A DNA stretch of 64,000 nucleotides from Centropus unirufus. Taxonomy: Eukaryota > Chordata > Aves > Cuculiformes > Centropidae. Shown here piece after piece: positions 45,976-58,700 of this stretch (position 1 is the stretch's first letter; the number at the start of each line of letters is the position of its first letter). The notes beneath the pieces are model-generated. The model was not told the DNA's origin. It worked only from the letters and a program-made list of their open reading frames with translations, and did not search any database. A program made the translations under genes and the position numbers. The stretch spans positions 547,922-611,921 of the forward strand of contig VYZI01000101.1 of assembly GCA_013397695.1 (NCBI GenBank). The letters are read 5' to 3'.

Positions 45976-48900
45976 TGGAGAGAAAATAAAGTGGAAGTGT
46001 TGTTAATGATTCCTATTGATGCTTTTCTTGGCACAAAGTACTGCAGATAATTGTTTTTAGATGAAATACAGTTGCATTGAAGTATTACATTTATTAGCTT
46101 TTCAAAGGAGGAATAACCAAACTGGACATATGGGGTGTCTGAAGTGTGATTGTGTGAGACTAAGATAATTTCAGGAGAATAGCTTAACTCACAGGATATG
46201 TGTGATGCCCTTTGTATACAAGATGTGGGATTGTGGAATTTATTTTGCATTCCCTGGTTTTCACAGAGAAAGGATCCAGAATGCAAATGTATAGTCACAT
46301 TTAGAATATATAAGGAGCACTGCCTTGCTGCTGTAGACTTCAAGACCCATTAATCAGGCCTGATAGTGATGTGATCTCTGGAAATACTTCAGTTAAGTAG
46401 GTTTAATCCTTATTAACAGTAAGTTCCTTGAAACCATATTGCATAAAGTCTGAGAAGAAATACGGTAGATTGAACACGCAAATAAAGGCCAGCCCCGTTA
46501 GGCTCTGAGGGGCTTTGACTCCTTTGAAGTTCTGAAGGTTTTTGACTTGCTACAAGATCAGGACACTAACAAAAGAATTTTCACCCTATCTTCATCGTTT
46601 CTACTGTAAGTGACAATGTCATTTCTGCATTAAAATGAGGTACTATTCATGCTTTTGGTGTAATTTAGGGCTGGTTGCCCCAGCCCTCTCCATGACTTGG
46701 TTAGAACATGTAGTATTGGCAGATATTAATTAGTCCAGTTTTTCTTCAACCTTGTTGTGGAGTGTTCAGCTTAAATGATGTATGCAATTTCTCCACATGT
46801 TGGAATGTTTCCTGTTGACTTAAGTCTGATTTAGCTGCAGATGACTGTGACACAGAGCCCCTTAAGAACAAGGAGATAGGAGAGGGCACTGCTTGTTTCA
46901 CTTCTTTCTTCTCATTCATCAACAGGGAGGAGGGAAGGAATGACGTGGCAGAGCTTTTGTTGCTACTGTTTTTTGGGAAATATGTTCAAAGAACTATTTT
47001 GGAAGATAATGCTGAAGTTGTTCCTGATATTTGCACTGCATTGCCACAACATTGTGCTCTCATATGAGGTAATAGCTGTGGTTTGTGGCGACATTATGAA
47101 AACATTGGTTTGTTGTGATGATTGTAAAAAAAAATCCCAGATACATGGTAGTGCATTTGTAATATTTTGTTGAAGTGAAACATGGAAAATACAGCATAGC
47201 TTGGAGTCCTCTTGGACTGATTTCATGTTTCAGAAATGAAGAAGCAATTGTGCAAAACTGTAATGGGTCTACATGACATCAATTAAATAGGTTTGGGGCC
47301 ATTTTAGTAGAGTTTGGTATTACTTCTTTTTTAGTGTATCTATTATGTGATAGGTTTGGTAGTGGAATGTATTTTACATTGCTAATAATGCAAATTGGAA
47401 CATATATTTTCTTTTTGTCCTATGAAATAGAGGCCATATTAACTTAAAGATGACATTGCTGCTGGACACTGTTGTAGAATAAGGAGTAGAACATAGGTAA
47501 TACCTTGAAGGTAACATAGCATAGTCACTGAAGGCTATCTAACCATCTAGATAGGCAAGATCATTGCACCCCTTCCTCTCAACATCTAATTTTGAGGTAA
47601 GGCACTCAGCACAGTAAACAGAAAGAGATTCATACTGTCCCTTTAGGAGGTTAGCCTGCCCAGCTGAAGTTCCAGCTATGTTGATGGAGAATTTTGAAAT
47701 TAGCTTTTGAACTTCTGATTGCCTCTTTATTTAGACAACCTGTTTTTATTTTTTCTTTAGTTCTTTTTTACTATGTCTGAAAACTTGGATCATGCCTTTT
47801 GGGGCTTTCTAGCCATGACACTTCAAAGTTCCAAGTGTCTAAGACTGCTTGTTATTCTTTTTTTTTTTGACAATTATGTGCTTGCTAGGTATGTGGGTCC
47901 TTCAGTTAAAAAACTGCTTCATCTGCATTTGGTGACTTCCCTTGTGTTCAGGTACTCAAGCCAGGACCTCTGAAAGCTCAGTAGGAATTGGTTGCAGGAA
48001 TGCAGCAGTGACAAATGTTGCTAGATTGTATGAGAAACAAGACACTTAAAGAACAGTATGTCACTGTACCATCGAACCAGCACTGTTGCTTGCTTCATCC
48101 TCTTTTCATGTGACTGTTTCCATCTTTTTATCACACATTGCAAGGGACTACTCCAACGTATTTATCTTTTAGATAGACAAAACTTAAGTATTTCATAATG
48201 CCTATTGTTATTAAATATCTATCATAAAGCAGAATAGGACCTATAGGGGAGATGTAATGAATGACCACAGTCAATTACTGTGATGAGCAGTCGATCTCTG
48301 GTTTTTGAAAGTATAAACTTAATAACTGGGTGAACTATCCTATTCTTGAGAGTAGTGTGTAGAAAGATAGAGGCATGATACGTGTTGTCATTCATGTAGC
48401 TATTTCAATAACGATATAAGTTATATAGGTCTGACAAATGGACTGGTATAAATAATGACAAAGAACTAAACCAAAATATTTTGCTTTAGGTAAATACTGG
48501 CTCTTCTTGGAGTTTTTAAAAAAGCTAGGCTATAAGAAAAACAATCTCAGAACAATTATATAAAAAACTTTCTAAAGATGCCTTAGTCAGGTCAGTGGGG
48601 TACTTCTTGTGGGTGTGTTTTTTCATGCTTTATTACAGTGATTTATGCAGCATTACGTTTATTCTGTGCAAGAAAGATATTTAGGGTGGTATTCTGTTTG
48701 TGTGGGACTTTCCTTTTACAATGCAATAGATAGTGCAAGACTATCAAAACAGAGCATTTAGACTCACAAGATATGGGTTTATAGAAAATCATCACAAATA
48801 AATTCAAGAAGAGATAATAGTAATTTATTATCCTGATATTGTAAAGCTCAAAATGGAGTGCCCAGAGTTTCTGTTGGAATTGGTGGCAGCTGGAAATGCT

Positions 48901-49789
48901 GCGAACTTTGCAGGGTTAGGCATCCTCCTCACACTCTTCAGAAGGTGCTAAAGTCAAGAGGAGCTTTTAACTCTTTGAAGTCATCTGGCCTCACTATGAA
49001 ATGCTTGTCTGGGGAAACAACCATGGTTTTGTGGTGCAGTGAAAAAGAATGGGAGAAGGAATAGCAAGAGAAGTGGGAGGATGGGACTACTTACATAGGT
49101 AAACTTGTATAACAGATACAGGTAGCAGCTGCCTTCTGTCCTACTTTTTGCATTATAGACAGATGGTAGCAGGGCACTGGGCACTTGGTTCTTGTTCTTG
49201 GATTGTTGTTGGTTTTGTTTTTTTTTTTCTAATTAGTTGCAATGGGTTGCTTGGAATTGTTTCATGTTTATTCCGTAACCAGGGTGGGCACAAGGGTTTA
49301 TTTGGCAATTTATAGGCTGGGGCGAGTGCAGCTGGAAATGTACAGGGATGGTAAAAAGGGGAAAAGAAAAGTGGCGGGGGAACAAAGGTTGTTTTAGTCT
49401 TTTCTAAGGTGCATGGCAATATGGGTTTTGGAATTCATCATCCAGTGGAAAAAACTGAAAGACAGACCAAAGGAAGCTATCCTGTTTGTTTGACTAGGCC
49501 TTCCCTTGACTTAATATGCTGCAATCATCTTTATGCTGGCTGTCTTAAATATAATTGGCCTGGAACTGAATGTGGGTGGTGGGTGGTATGGCAAAGTTTT
49601 TCTTCAGAAAAAAAAAAATAAAATAAAAATCGTCTGTTAAAGAGGAAAAGTCTTGCGTAGCTTTCCAATTTTTTGGTTTGGACAGTGTATATTTGTAACT
49701 CCATAAGCCAAAGACATCCCAAGTCAAAGTCCGGATAGAGTTCACTAGAAACAGCCCGATTGGAACATGCCCCAGTTTATTACGATGAT
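45976..49789. other. Intron 1 DNA, nothing specific
   Basis: AT-rich intronic sequence without recognised exon, RNA gene or repeat. It has short homopolymer runs (for example T at 47860-47868 and A at 49609-49617) and chance open frames up to about 130 codons. Confidence 0.45.
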
Positions 49790-50000
49790 GATAACACTTT
49801 GTACTTGTGTTGTACCCTCTGTGCTAACATCTCAAGGAGCTTTACAAATATCAAGAGATTAACTTGCTCTGTGCTGCTGACAAACAGGTATTATTTCTGT
49901 CCCATTTTACACACCTGGGAAATTGAAGTGCTGAAGAGTGCAACAGGTCAGTTGTGCAACGCTTTTGCTAGGAGAGAACTTGCATTAAATCACCCCACTG
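49790..50000 (+). repeat. Ancient CR1-L3/MIR-like repeat, fairly complete
   Basis: The order is ATAACACTTTGTACTTGTG, ATCTCAAGGAGCTTTACAAA, AGGTATTATTTCTGTCCCAT, TTTACACACCTGGGAAATTG, AGTGCTGAAGAGTG. This is the layout of the old amniote L3/CR1 tail ('CTCAAAGCGCTTTACAAA', 'GGTATTATTATCCCCATTTTACAGATGGGGAAACTGAGGC'). It is the longest such match in the window at about 200 bases. Confidence 0.65.
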
Positions 50001-50680
50001 CAGACAGTGGTTTGAGTACAGCAGGAGGAAAATTTACTACCTGTGTCCTCCTGACTATTTGAAGCTCTCCAATTAGCTACATTCAGATTTGGTTTTGCAG
50101 ACAGCCTTGCGACCTTAGATGGACAGGATGCAAAGTTGTAATTAATTCCTCCTTAATTGGCATAGCAGTAAGTAATTCTGCCTAATCCATTCCTTGCTGT
50201 GAGGATGAAGTAAGGCTAAACATTGGAATTGTGGAGAGGACAAGGGGAAGACTGTAAGTAGGCAGTGAAAGATGGACAGAGACAGACATTTCTTACGTTG
50301 CGGTAGGCACGCATTAAGACATATCTACGTAAATAAGACACCTTTCATATTTTTTGCTCTGAGATTGTGTCTTGACTTAATTAGGAGAAATGCAAAGAAA
50401 TAAACGATTCTGTTTGGAGAAATTCACTAGATTTTCCCAACCCCTCCTTGTCTTTCATTCAGTCCTTAAGAGTCTCTGGAGTGTGAAATGTGAAGACACC
50501 AAATTGGAATTAATTTTGCTTTTTCATTTAACAGATTGTGTTACATTAACACCACACTATTGCCAAGCAGCAAACCTTTCTTTTCCTCAGATGTTAGCTA
50601 CTAATACAGACTAAAGACTGCTGAAAGAATGGTTATACTGAAATGCTTTATTTAAGTTTATCCTCCCTTGTGGCTGGAGC

Positions 50681-50785
50681 GGGCCCTGATTCTACTAAGA
50701 TGTATTCACATGAGCAGTCTCACTGAGTTTGCTTTTATTGCTTCCTGGCAAGTGAGCAGGGTTCTATTTCGTATAGCATCACCCA
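50681..50785. repeat. Ancient amniote CR1 tail
   Basis: GGGCCCTGATTCTACTAAGA at 50681-50700, then TATTCACATGAGCAGTCTCA and CTGAGTTTGC, and a later GTGAGCAGGG. Old amniote CR1 ends show the same order ('GGGCCCTGATTCTGC', 'ACTCATGTGAGTAGTCCCA', 'TTGACTTC'). It is well preserved at its start. Confidence 0.6.
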
Positions 50786-53700
50786 AGTTAGAATTTCAAA
50801 GCTCACTTAGTCCTCAGAGAGACCTTTGCAAGGCTCTCTTCTCCTGTATCTACACAGACACTAAGCACACTGAGGACACAATTGAATTAATCAGGACCAC
50901 TCACGTACAGAAAATCAACCAAGATTCTATTTAGGAGATTACAACTTTGATATCATTCTGTTCATTACCAGCCAAGGAATTGTTACAGCTTACGTAATCG
51001 GGTTATTAAATTGTTTACTGATGATAAGTCTTGCTTTCAATATTAAGCATCCATTGAGAGTCTTAGTGTAGTTCTACTGAAAAGAACTGGCTATAAATGA
51101 TATCACAGGACTTATTTTTCTCTTCCTAAGTAGGTGTTTTGTTTGCATTTTTGAGTGCCTTTTAATATTTTGAGTCCTACAAGTTTAGCTCAGGATCTCA
51201 CAGGCTGAGTTCTCTCATGCTCTTGGATGGTGACCAACATTCAAATTCAGCAGGTTAAATTCATCTTCTGAAGGTACTAGTTTTTCTGCAAAATGTTTTT
51301 TTTGTGCCTCTTACGGTCAGGATGGACCCTGGAAGTAAGTTACGCAGATCCCAGGGTGGCTAAAACTGATTGCACAATTAATACATCATTATTTGGTGTG
51401 TGAATAGAATAGAATAGGCCTCAGTGGCCTATTGGGTAATTGGTTCTGCAGGTCTTGGGAAAGTAGTAGTAGTAGTAAAGAGGGCTCACATTTGAAAACG
51501 AAACAAAAAGGTAATATGTGAGTGACTCTCAGTGCATCTAGTGCTCGGGACTGTTTAGTGAGGAGGTGCCATTTGACGTTATCTCTGTCTAGAACACAAT
51601 TGCACCTCAATAGTCTGGATCCCTTTGTTTTCTTTGCTGAAGATGGCAGTATTTAAAAACTCGAGCTCCCTCAAGAGCAGTGGCCTGGCACCATCTCACT
51701 GAAAATGCACGTCTATTCCCTTCTCTATTAGCAGAGTTGTGTCTCATTTCTCTGAATGAGTCTATTTCATTTCAGGCTTCCTGCCCTTTGAACTAGACTT
51801 TTTGTATACATTATTTAAACAGAGCCGGTGTTACAATTTTAAGCCTAAATTACATGAATTTGAGAGAACCTGAAAAAAATTGTCTTTGAGGGATGATTCT
51901 CCTTTCAGCTGTGGTACTGTTGCCTTTTCCCACCTTTATGACTGTAATCCCATTACATTTAGAATCATCAGGACACAGTGTGGAGTCGCTGCCAATGGAC
52001 CTGGGTCATGAACCCAATGAGCAGTCAGTCTTCTTTAATGTGTACAGAACTCTTTTACTCTCAGTGTGTGTATGTTAAAGATGACCTGGTTGCACATATG
52101 TAGAGTTATCCTGCATTTCATCTATTACGAAAATAGAGAAGTACGTTACAGTGCTGCTGGGACTGCCGTTCTCAAATGTAAAAATCTTCAGCTGCTGCTG
52201 TGTTCTGCCTGCAACCTGGGGTGGTCGGCACTTCCCCCGTTCATTTGATTTTTGTTGTTTGTTTTTGTTCCTATACAAAATCACTTGCTTCATAACATAT
52301 AGCCTTTTTCCAAGGATACTACATTTCTAAACACTTTAATTACTTCCCTGTGTCTTCTCTCTAATTCTTTTTTACCTTAAACTATGCTGTGCATGACAAT
52401 GCACAATTAAATAGTAGCCAAGTTCACAGTTTATTGCTGCAGGGTCGGGTTTCCTGGTTGGCGAGGTATTTTTGTAAAATACGCTTTGTCAGGTTTGTTT
52501 CATCCCACTGAAGATGTAATGTGCATGAGTTCCAGGGCTGCTCCAGTCACATTAACTGGTGACTATTCCTTAAGTACAATGGAGTTAAATTAGGAACACC
52601 GAGAATGGGAGATGTCATAGATTGGTCGTAGTGCTCCAGACTCTGAAAATGGTGTGTAGTGTACCATGCCCAGCACAGTCAAAATTCTTATGTCAAGGCT
52701 CAACTGCATTTTGACGAGCAGTCCCATTGTACAAAAAGGGGCCCTTTTGCTGTGCGATGTGGACCCAAGGGTAGTTAACACGAATCTGTATTACTTGTAG
52801 CTATCTCTTCCCGAGTTCTTTTTCACAATCAAAGCATGGAAAGACTTTTTTAGATTTTTACTGTTAGGTGGTAATCATTCAGTTCTAGTAGAACAAAATC
52901 AGAAGACTGCAAAAGGGAAAATGAAGTTCCTGTACATCAGATGGAGTCTGGCAATCCAAAACAATGTGTGCTTTATTAAGCACAGTTGAATGGGTCTAAA
53001 TTAATTGTATCTGCTACTCTATGTGGGAAGGTATAGAATGTAAAATGTAACATTAATAATGAATGCTTTCCTGTTGGTGGATAACTAATTTTAAACTGCT
53101 TGGAAAATGGAGTTGCTGGACAGGATTCACTTAGCAAGGCTGCTGCCTGCCATGTAACTTTCTTTGCTGGTTTAAATAATGGCTTATTACACAGGTAGCA
53201 ATAACAACAATGGTGGATTTTCTGTGAAAAGCATTATTTTCACAGTGCCGCTGATGGAAGAAACGGTTACTAGCAGCTGATAATTAATGATCAATTTGGA
53301 GATTATCACAAACAATTTACAAAGGTTGACTTTTCCTTTAGAAGTCCCTTTGGATAAACTAGATGGTAAATTACCTGCCTAAGGCTTTTACTTTACTTGT
53401 GCTAATAAGATGAAAATGAATGTGTTTGAAGAGCTCTGAACTGAACTTTCAGACTGTCTGATAATCCATACAGCTCTTCTTTAAACATCTTAAGTGAGTG
53501 AGCAAATAGAGTCTATAATAAAATTGAAAACCATCATATGGGCGCATGTTACCACCCGGTCTAAGTAATGGGGCATGACAAATACGAGGCACTGCTGTAG
53601 AGTTCATATTTTCATTTTATGGCATACATTAAATATTTGATCATCAGCCAGCAGATAGAAACAATTGAGCTAAGAGTATCATTTGCAAATAGAAGGGTAA

Positions 53701-53804
53701 GGTTTAGACTGTCATAGTCTAGAGCGCGGGATGGAGAACTTCTATATCTTAATCCTTGCTTCAATATTGTCTCTTGACGTTGTGGTGTGCAGACCACTCA
53801 AAAT
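50786..53804. other. Intron 1 DNA, nothing specific
   Basis: AT-rich intronic sequence. A stretch at about 52500-52600 faintly resembles another old CR1 tail (ATGAGTTCCAGGGCTGCTCC, later CAATGGAGTTAAATTAGG) but is too eroded to call. An AACAACAATGG SOX-type motif is at 53203-53213, about 65 bases before a TAATTAATGATCAATTTGG word. No exon seen. Confidence 0.45.
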
Positions 53805-53960
53805 CCTCTTCTGTATTTCCTCAGTCTATAAAAAGGAGTTAGTAATCCGTATTTACTTCAGAGTGGATAATAATCCTTATTTACTTCACAGAAGGGATAT
53901 ATGAAGAGTAATTAGTATTTGTAAGTGCTTTTAAGGATGAAAAGAGTAGTGCAAGCACAG
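53805..53960 (-). repeat. Ancient CR1-L3/MIR/AmnSINE-type tail
   Basis: The + strand reads TTTCCTCAGTCTATAAAAAG, then TAATCCGTATTTACTTCAGA and, after a gap, AGTAATTAGTATTTGTAAGTG and CTTTTAAGGATGAAA. This is the antisense layout of the old amniote tail ('CAGTTTCCCCATCTGTAAAATGGG', 'TAATACTTACCTC', 'TTTGTAAAGCGCTTTGAAGATCC'). A 21-bp segment is duplicated inside it (53843-53863 and 53871-53891). Confidence 0.65.
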
Positions 53961-55584
53961 AAAGCTCTCTAGTAAATTGTATAAAGGAAGGAAGAAAAGT
54001 AGGATGAGGTTTATAGGGGTATTTAGGTGTTTGGAAATATAGATGGGCCCCTAATCAGTCAGATTTTCAGAATTGTGAAGGTATCTTAATTCTGGAAACA
54101 TATTTGAAGATCTCTTACAGCAAGACAAACTCCATGTTTTTGGCACTTTAAAATCTTTATAAATCTGGCTCATGCGTTTTATCCTTTGTATATGGGCTGA
54201 GGGAGGTAGGGGTGTAAAGGCCTGGTAACAGCTGCACTTTCTGATCTTCCCCCTCTAAAGCAAGGATAGAGAAGAGAGTAGGAGAGAAAGTTAAAAAAAA
54301 TACAACCAACTTTGTATATGTGATAAGTTCTTTTACTGGGGGGCCTTGCAGACTCTTGAAAACGTCAGCTGGGAATCCCTGCATACCGCTGTATGCTTAG
54401 TCCATGTCATGAACCCATTAGTGGATCTGGGAGGGTGCTTGGTTAAAACTTGTTACCATAGCATTATTTTTGTACTTTTTAGATTATTTTATGGTTGAAA
54501 TTTTTAAAGCTTAAAATCTGATACATCTGTGTGAGCCATTTAGAAGAAGAAAAAACTAAACAGAAGGGTCTTTGCCTTGTTTGAGAATGAAGAAGCGGGT
54601 GGCTAGATACAAGTTATAGTAAATACAGAAAGTGCCCTTTCTAGGGAGTTGTCCCTTTTTTATGCCTTTATCATTAATTATCCAGGGCAGAGGATGGAAA
54701 GGGGACTGGGTTTTAGCTTTCCATCATTCTCTTGATAATGCATTTGATGAGTGAAATACGCCTCTTTTTCATTGTACTGAGGAATTATTAGCAGAGCTAC
54801 TGAGTAACGGGGGAAACTTGAAATCAGAGCTTGCAAATTGCTGTCCAAAATTGGCCCTGATGTGCTGTGAGAGGGTGGGTTGGAGTTCTGACTTTCACTT
54901 GAGTGCCAGTACTGGGCAGTTCTGTGGGTAAACAAGAACCCAGCTGACGTCTGTAATGGTTCATCTGCAAACTGGGTGTTGCCATTAATATTTCATGATG
55001 AAGTATGTGAGATTCCTTTAAAATAGTCTTTCTGAGTAAAAAGCGCTCTGTAATTATACATTACCATGGGTTATGTGGCAAGGGGTAAGTTTTCTTCTTG
55101 TGTGGAGGACAGAGAAGGGGATCCAGCGAAACTGGACAGTGTAGCAAAAAGCATTCTGTATCTTTCCCCTGCAAAAGGCTGGTTTTTATGTTTGGGGCTA
55201 TTTGTTGGGTTTTGGTTTGGTGTTTTGTGACGGTTTTTTTTTTATGGTTGTGGGGTTTTTTTGTTGGGTATTTTTTCCCTCTTGTGCATTGTTTCTGACT
55301 AGAAGCAGATGATCAATAAATTCTTACATAAATATAGTAAATAGTTAAAAACCAACCAAACAAAAATGATTCTTAGGATCTGTTGGCAGGACTGTATAAA
55401 GAAACTTAGTAGCTGAATAGAGTACTTAATTTTTGTCCTTGGTTATATGTCAGTGTGCACAAACCCATCAGGTAAATTAATGATACATGTAAGTAATACA
55501 AACAGCGATCATCAACAAAATGTTTTCTTTAGAAAAAAAGAAAATCGGAGCTTGTGGAGCTTTCTTATAAGTGCAGATAAACAT

Positions 55585-55720
55585 TCTTATCTCTTATGTA
55601 GAAATAGAAAAACTGGGAGCCAGAAAGATTCTATAAATTACGTAGGTTTACACGGGAAGTTGCCATCTTCTGAATTATTAATGCTGTGTCCTGGTTTCGT
55701 AGCCCATACTGAGATGGAGA
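55585..55720 (+). repeat. MIR/L3-like repeat fragment
   Basis: TTATGTAGAAATAGAAAAAC, then TGGGAGCCAGAAAGATTC and TACGTAGGTTTACACGGGAA follow the order of the MIR/L3 core ('TACAGATGGGGAAACTGAGGC', 'AGAAAGATTAAGTGACTTGCC', 'GGTCACACAGGAAGTC'). Diverged, so moderate confidence only. Confidence 0.45.
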
Positions 55721-58700
55721 GGGTATTCAGCAGTAAACTACCTGGTCATAGTTTTAATGTTTGTGCCTCTTCATCAATGATCAATATTGAAGGATGTTCT
55801 ATACTGCAGAATTAAATTTCTGTGATGTTTTTCAGTCAACTGGTCCTCTATCCTAGGTGTCACTCAAACAACTACAGAGCTTGCCAGATGACTACTTACC
55901 CAAATCAAAAGCTATTTATTACCTTTTTGAAATTAAAAATGGGAAAGTGGCTATCTATCTTGGTGCATTTTCCATCCAGTTCAGGCTGGTAACCTTGAAA
56001 ACCTAGCTGATCATCAGGCTGTGATATGAAGATATTTGTTAATGTGTCCTACAAATGATTCCATAATTTTTCTCAATGTCCTTGTTTATTGTGGCTGTAA
56101 TTACTCTGAATCAATTTCTTAGATTTCAATAGGTAGCCCATGAAGTAGCTGGGTATCCTCTTCCAATAGAGAAGCGGTATTCTCAGTATCTTCTTCAGTT
56201 ACATCAGAAATCTTTCTTTGCCCATGCACTACCTTTTTATAAGGATTGATGCTTGAATTGTTCTCAGTGCCAATTCCATGTAGCTGGCAAAACAAAAAAG
56301 TGAGGTGTGAGTCAGGAATGTAGAATAAAAAAAAAAGAATTGAGAAGTCAGGATGTTTGGTTATTCATTTTTGTTAACCAGATAAGCCAATTTTCTAAGA
56401 TGCTCAGCACCTAAAGCTCTTACACCTGCAAGAATCTGCAGGTACTCACTCCCTCCAAGGCCAGGGTGCTCCTCGAATGCCTTGTTCACCATACAGTGGT
56501 CATTTTCCTTCTAATACTTGTGACATACATTTTAGATCTGAACATCTGGATTCAGATTCACTCATAATATAATTAGATGTATCCCCAGCAGGGAGAAGGT
56601 TTTTGATGGAAGAAGTCTTTTCAAGAAAGCTATTATACCACTTGTTATGGCAATAGCAGCCAGGTTTACTTTAGTGTAATGTATATTTATTTTTTTCAGA
56701 TGACTATAGTTCTCATCTGAAGTCCACAATGCAAATATGTGCCTTAACCTGCTAAATAATTTTAATACATCTCAAGAAAAACAGTTCTAGGCAAGAGAAT
56801 TTTAATGGTGATTTTTTTTAAGTGTGTTTGAAGGCAGTGTGTGGACACTGTGATATAAGGGAAGAGCCAAATGTTTATTTTAAGATGTGTTTGAATGAAT
56901 CTGCCTACATAAACTCACCAGTGTTAAGAAAGAGGGGATCTGCCCCTTTTAGATCACAAAGGCCTCTCAGTGGGGTATGGTTTTGGTAATGGAAAAAACA
57001 AAAAAGGTTCCAGTGTGTGGTGGAGGAGGTAAAATAAACAAACAGCAACGGATGATTACTTCTCTCCATCAAGGCTTCTTTATCCTGGCAAGCTCAGTCA
57101 GCGGTCAGCATGTTAGACACCCCTCCCTGTTTTATCCATCCCTTAACTGTGTTCTTTGACAGCATTGGTTTATACAGCTGGGTCTTTGTGGAGCTGGATG
57201 GGAATGGCTTTTAAACAACAGGCATGAAGGTAGACAAAGTACCTATGAATCTCAGATGCCCTCTAAGTTTCCCCAGAGGGAAAGATACTGGCTTAAGGGT
57301 TTTTCTCCTCCTTTCCATCCCATGCCCCAACTCACAAAATTTCTTTAAAGTGCACATCTTCTTGCGGCAGTGTTTCAATGCCTACCACTGCAGCCTTTCT
57401 AAAGTAAAATTTGAGACTCCTTATGGTCCTAAAGATGTGTTGCCTGTTTGGTCTCTCAGGTTTGCCTGAATGGTCTCTCATTTTAATATTTGTGGATTTG
57501 TTTTTATGAAGTCATACCAATATGTATTTCTTTGTGCAATGGTATACATCTGCTATATTACTAGTAGTTGTATTTTTCTTAGTTAACAGCTTCAGAAATA
57601 GCTGGGGGTAATGTTTATTAAGCTGTGTAATTATCAGCTATGATTGTTCTTTCTCTTAAAAATAGAAGGGCATTTCTTGAATTGGATGAAGTAAAAAAAT
57701 CATATTTTAGGTAGTGGTGAGCTTAAGTCTATCCACTTACCTACATCTGATGTTACAGCAGTGAAGAAGCATGTTAATGTGTGCAAATAAGAATTTTGAG
57801 AGGCTATCAATAGTAGTTTAAACTGAACATGGATGTTCTGAAATCAGAAAATTATAGAAGTAAGAGTGGACTATACAGTACCACTGCAAGTGAACAGACG
57901 TGTGCTATGGTGGGTGATGACACCACACATTTGTTAATGTAGATTTTTAATTCTCACGGTTTTATGAATAAAATTTGGGAGAACAATAGAACAACTGCCA
58001 ACCTTTCACTAACTGACTGAGGAAGACTTTGCGGGACAATGTACACATAGAGTTAAGCAGGAGCCCTCACTTCATACCTTAAACATTTTCTGTTTTATCC
58101 CTCATGCAGTCATCTGTTAGAACAGAGATGGCATGTCTCTTTGGATAACCTAAAGTAGGAGATGTGCAAAAAATGCCTGAACAATTAAAAAAGTTCTTCT
58201 CTTTTGGAATATCAGAATGTCTGAATAATTTTTTTTTATTTAAACAATTTTTGTTTTACTCTTATTTGTATTTCAGAGCAATCTTCAGAGGCAGCAATTT
58301 TCACTAGTTTCTGAAAGGCAACATCTGGGGTTTGAAACAATCTCTTTTCAGCTTGAAAATTCTACCTCAAATTGCTTAGACATTATAAATGTTCAGATTT
58401 TTTTTGTGTGGTTTTGGGTTTTTTAACATAATAGAAAGGGAATAATGTATTTATTCCCTGTCATTTTATCTTCAAGTTCAGATTGATTTTTCTTTTTGAG
58501 GCTTTCCAGGATTATTTGTTCCTGGGCCAAGAATGCACCTGTCATGCAGAAACACTCCAAAAAGGGGGCAGGACACACATGCATGTGAACAACAACAATA
58601 AAAAAAAGATAAAAATTCTAGGCAGCTGGAATTAACCTGTTGGTTGGAAACATTTCCATCCGTTAGAGGCATTGCTCTGCCTAAGTATATTTTTTCACAC

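Noticed and set aside
51185..51260. 5S-like words (CTCTTGGATGGTGACCAAC and CAGCAGGTTAAATTC) suggesting a 5S-derived SINE
   Set aside because: Only one short phrase resembles 5S rRNA and no A/C-box promoter order could be found, so it is not enough to call.
52500..52600. Possible further CR1 tail
   Set aside because: Only two weak phrases match, too eroded to separate from chance.
55180..55290. G/T-rich stretch resembling a telomere-like or quadruplex region
   Set aside because: Runs are mostly T with irregular G; no telomeric unit repeats. Treated as low complexity.
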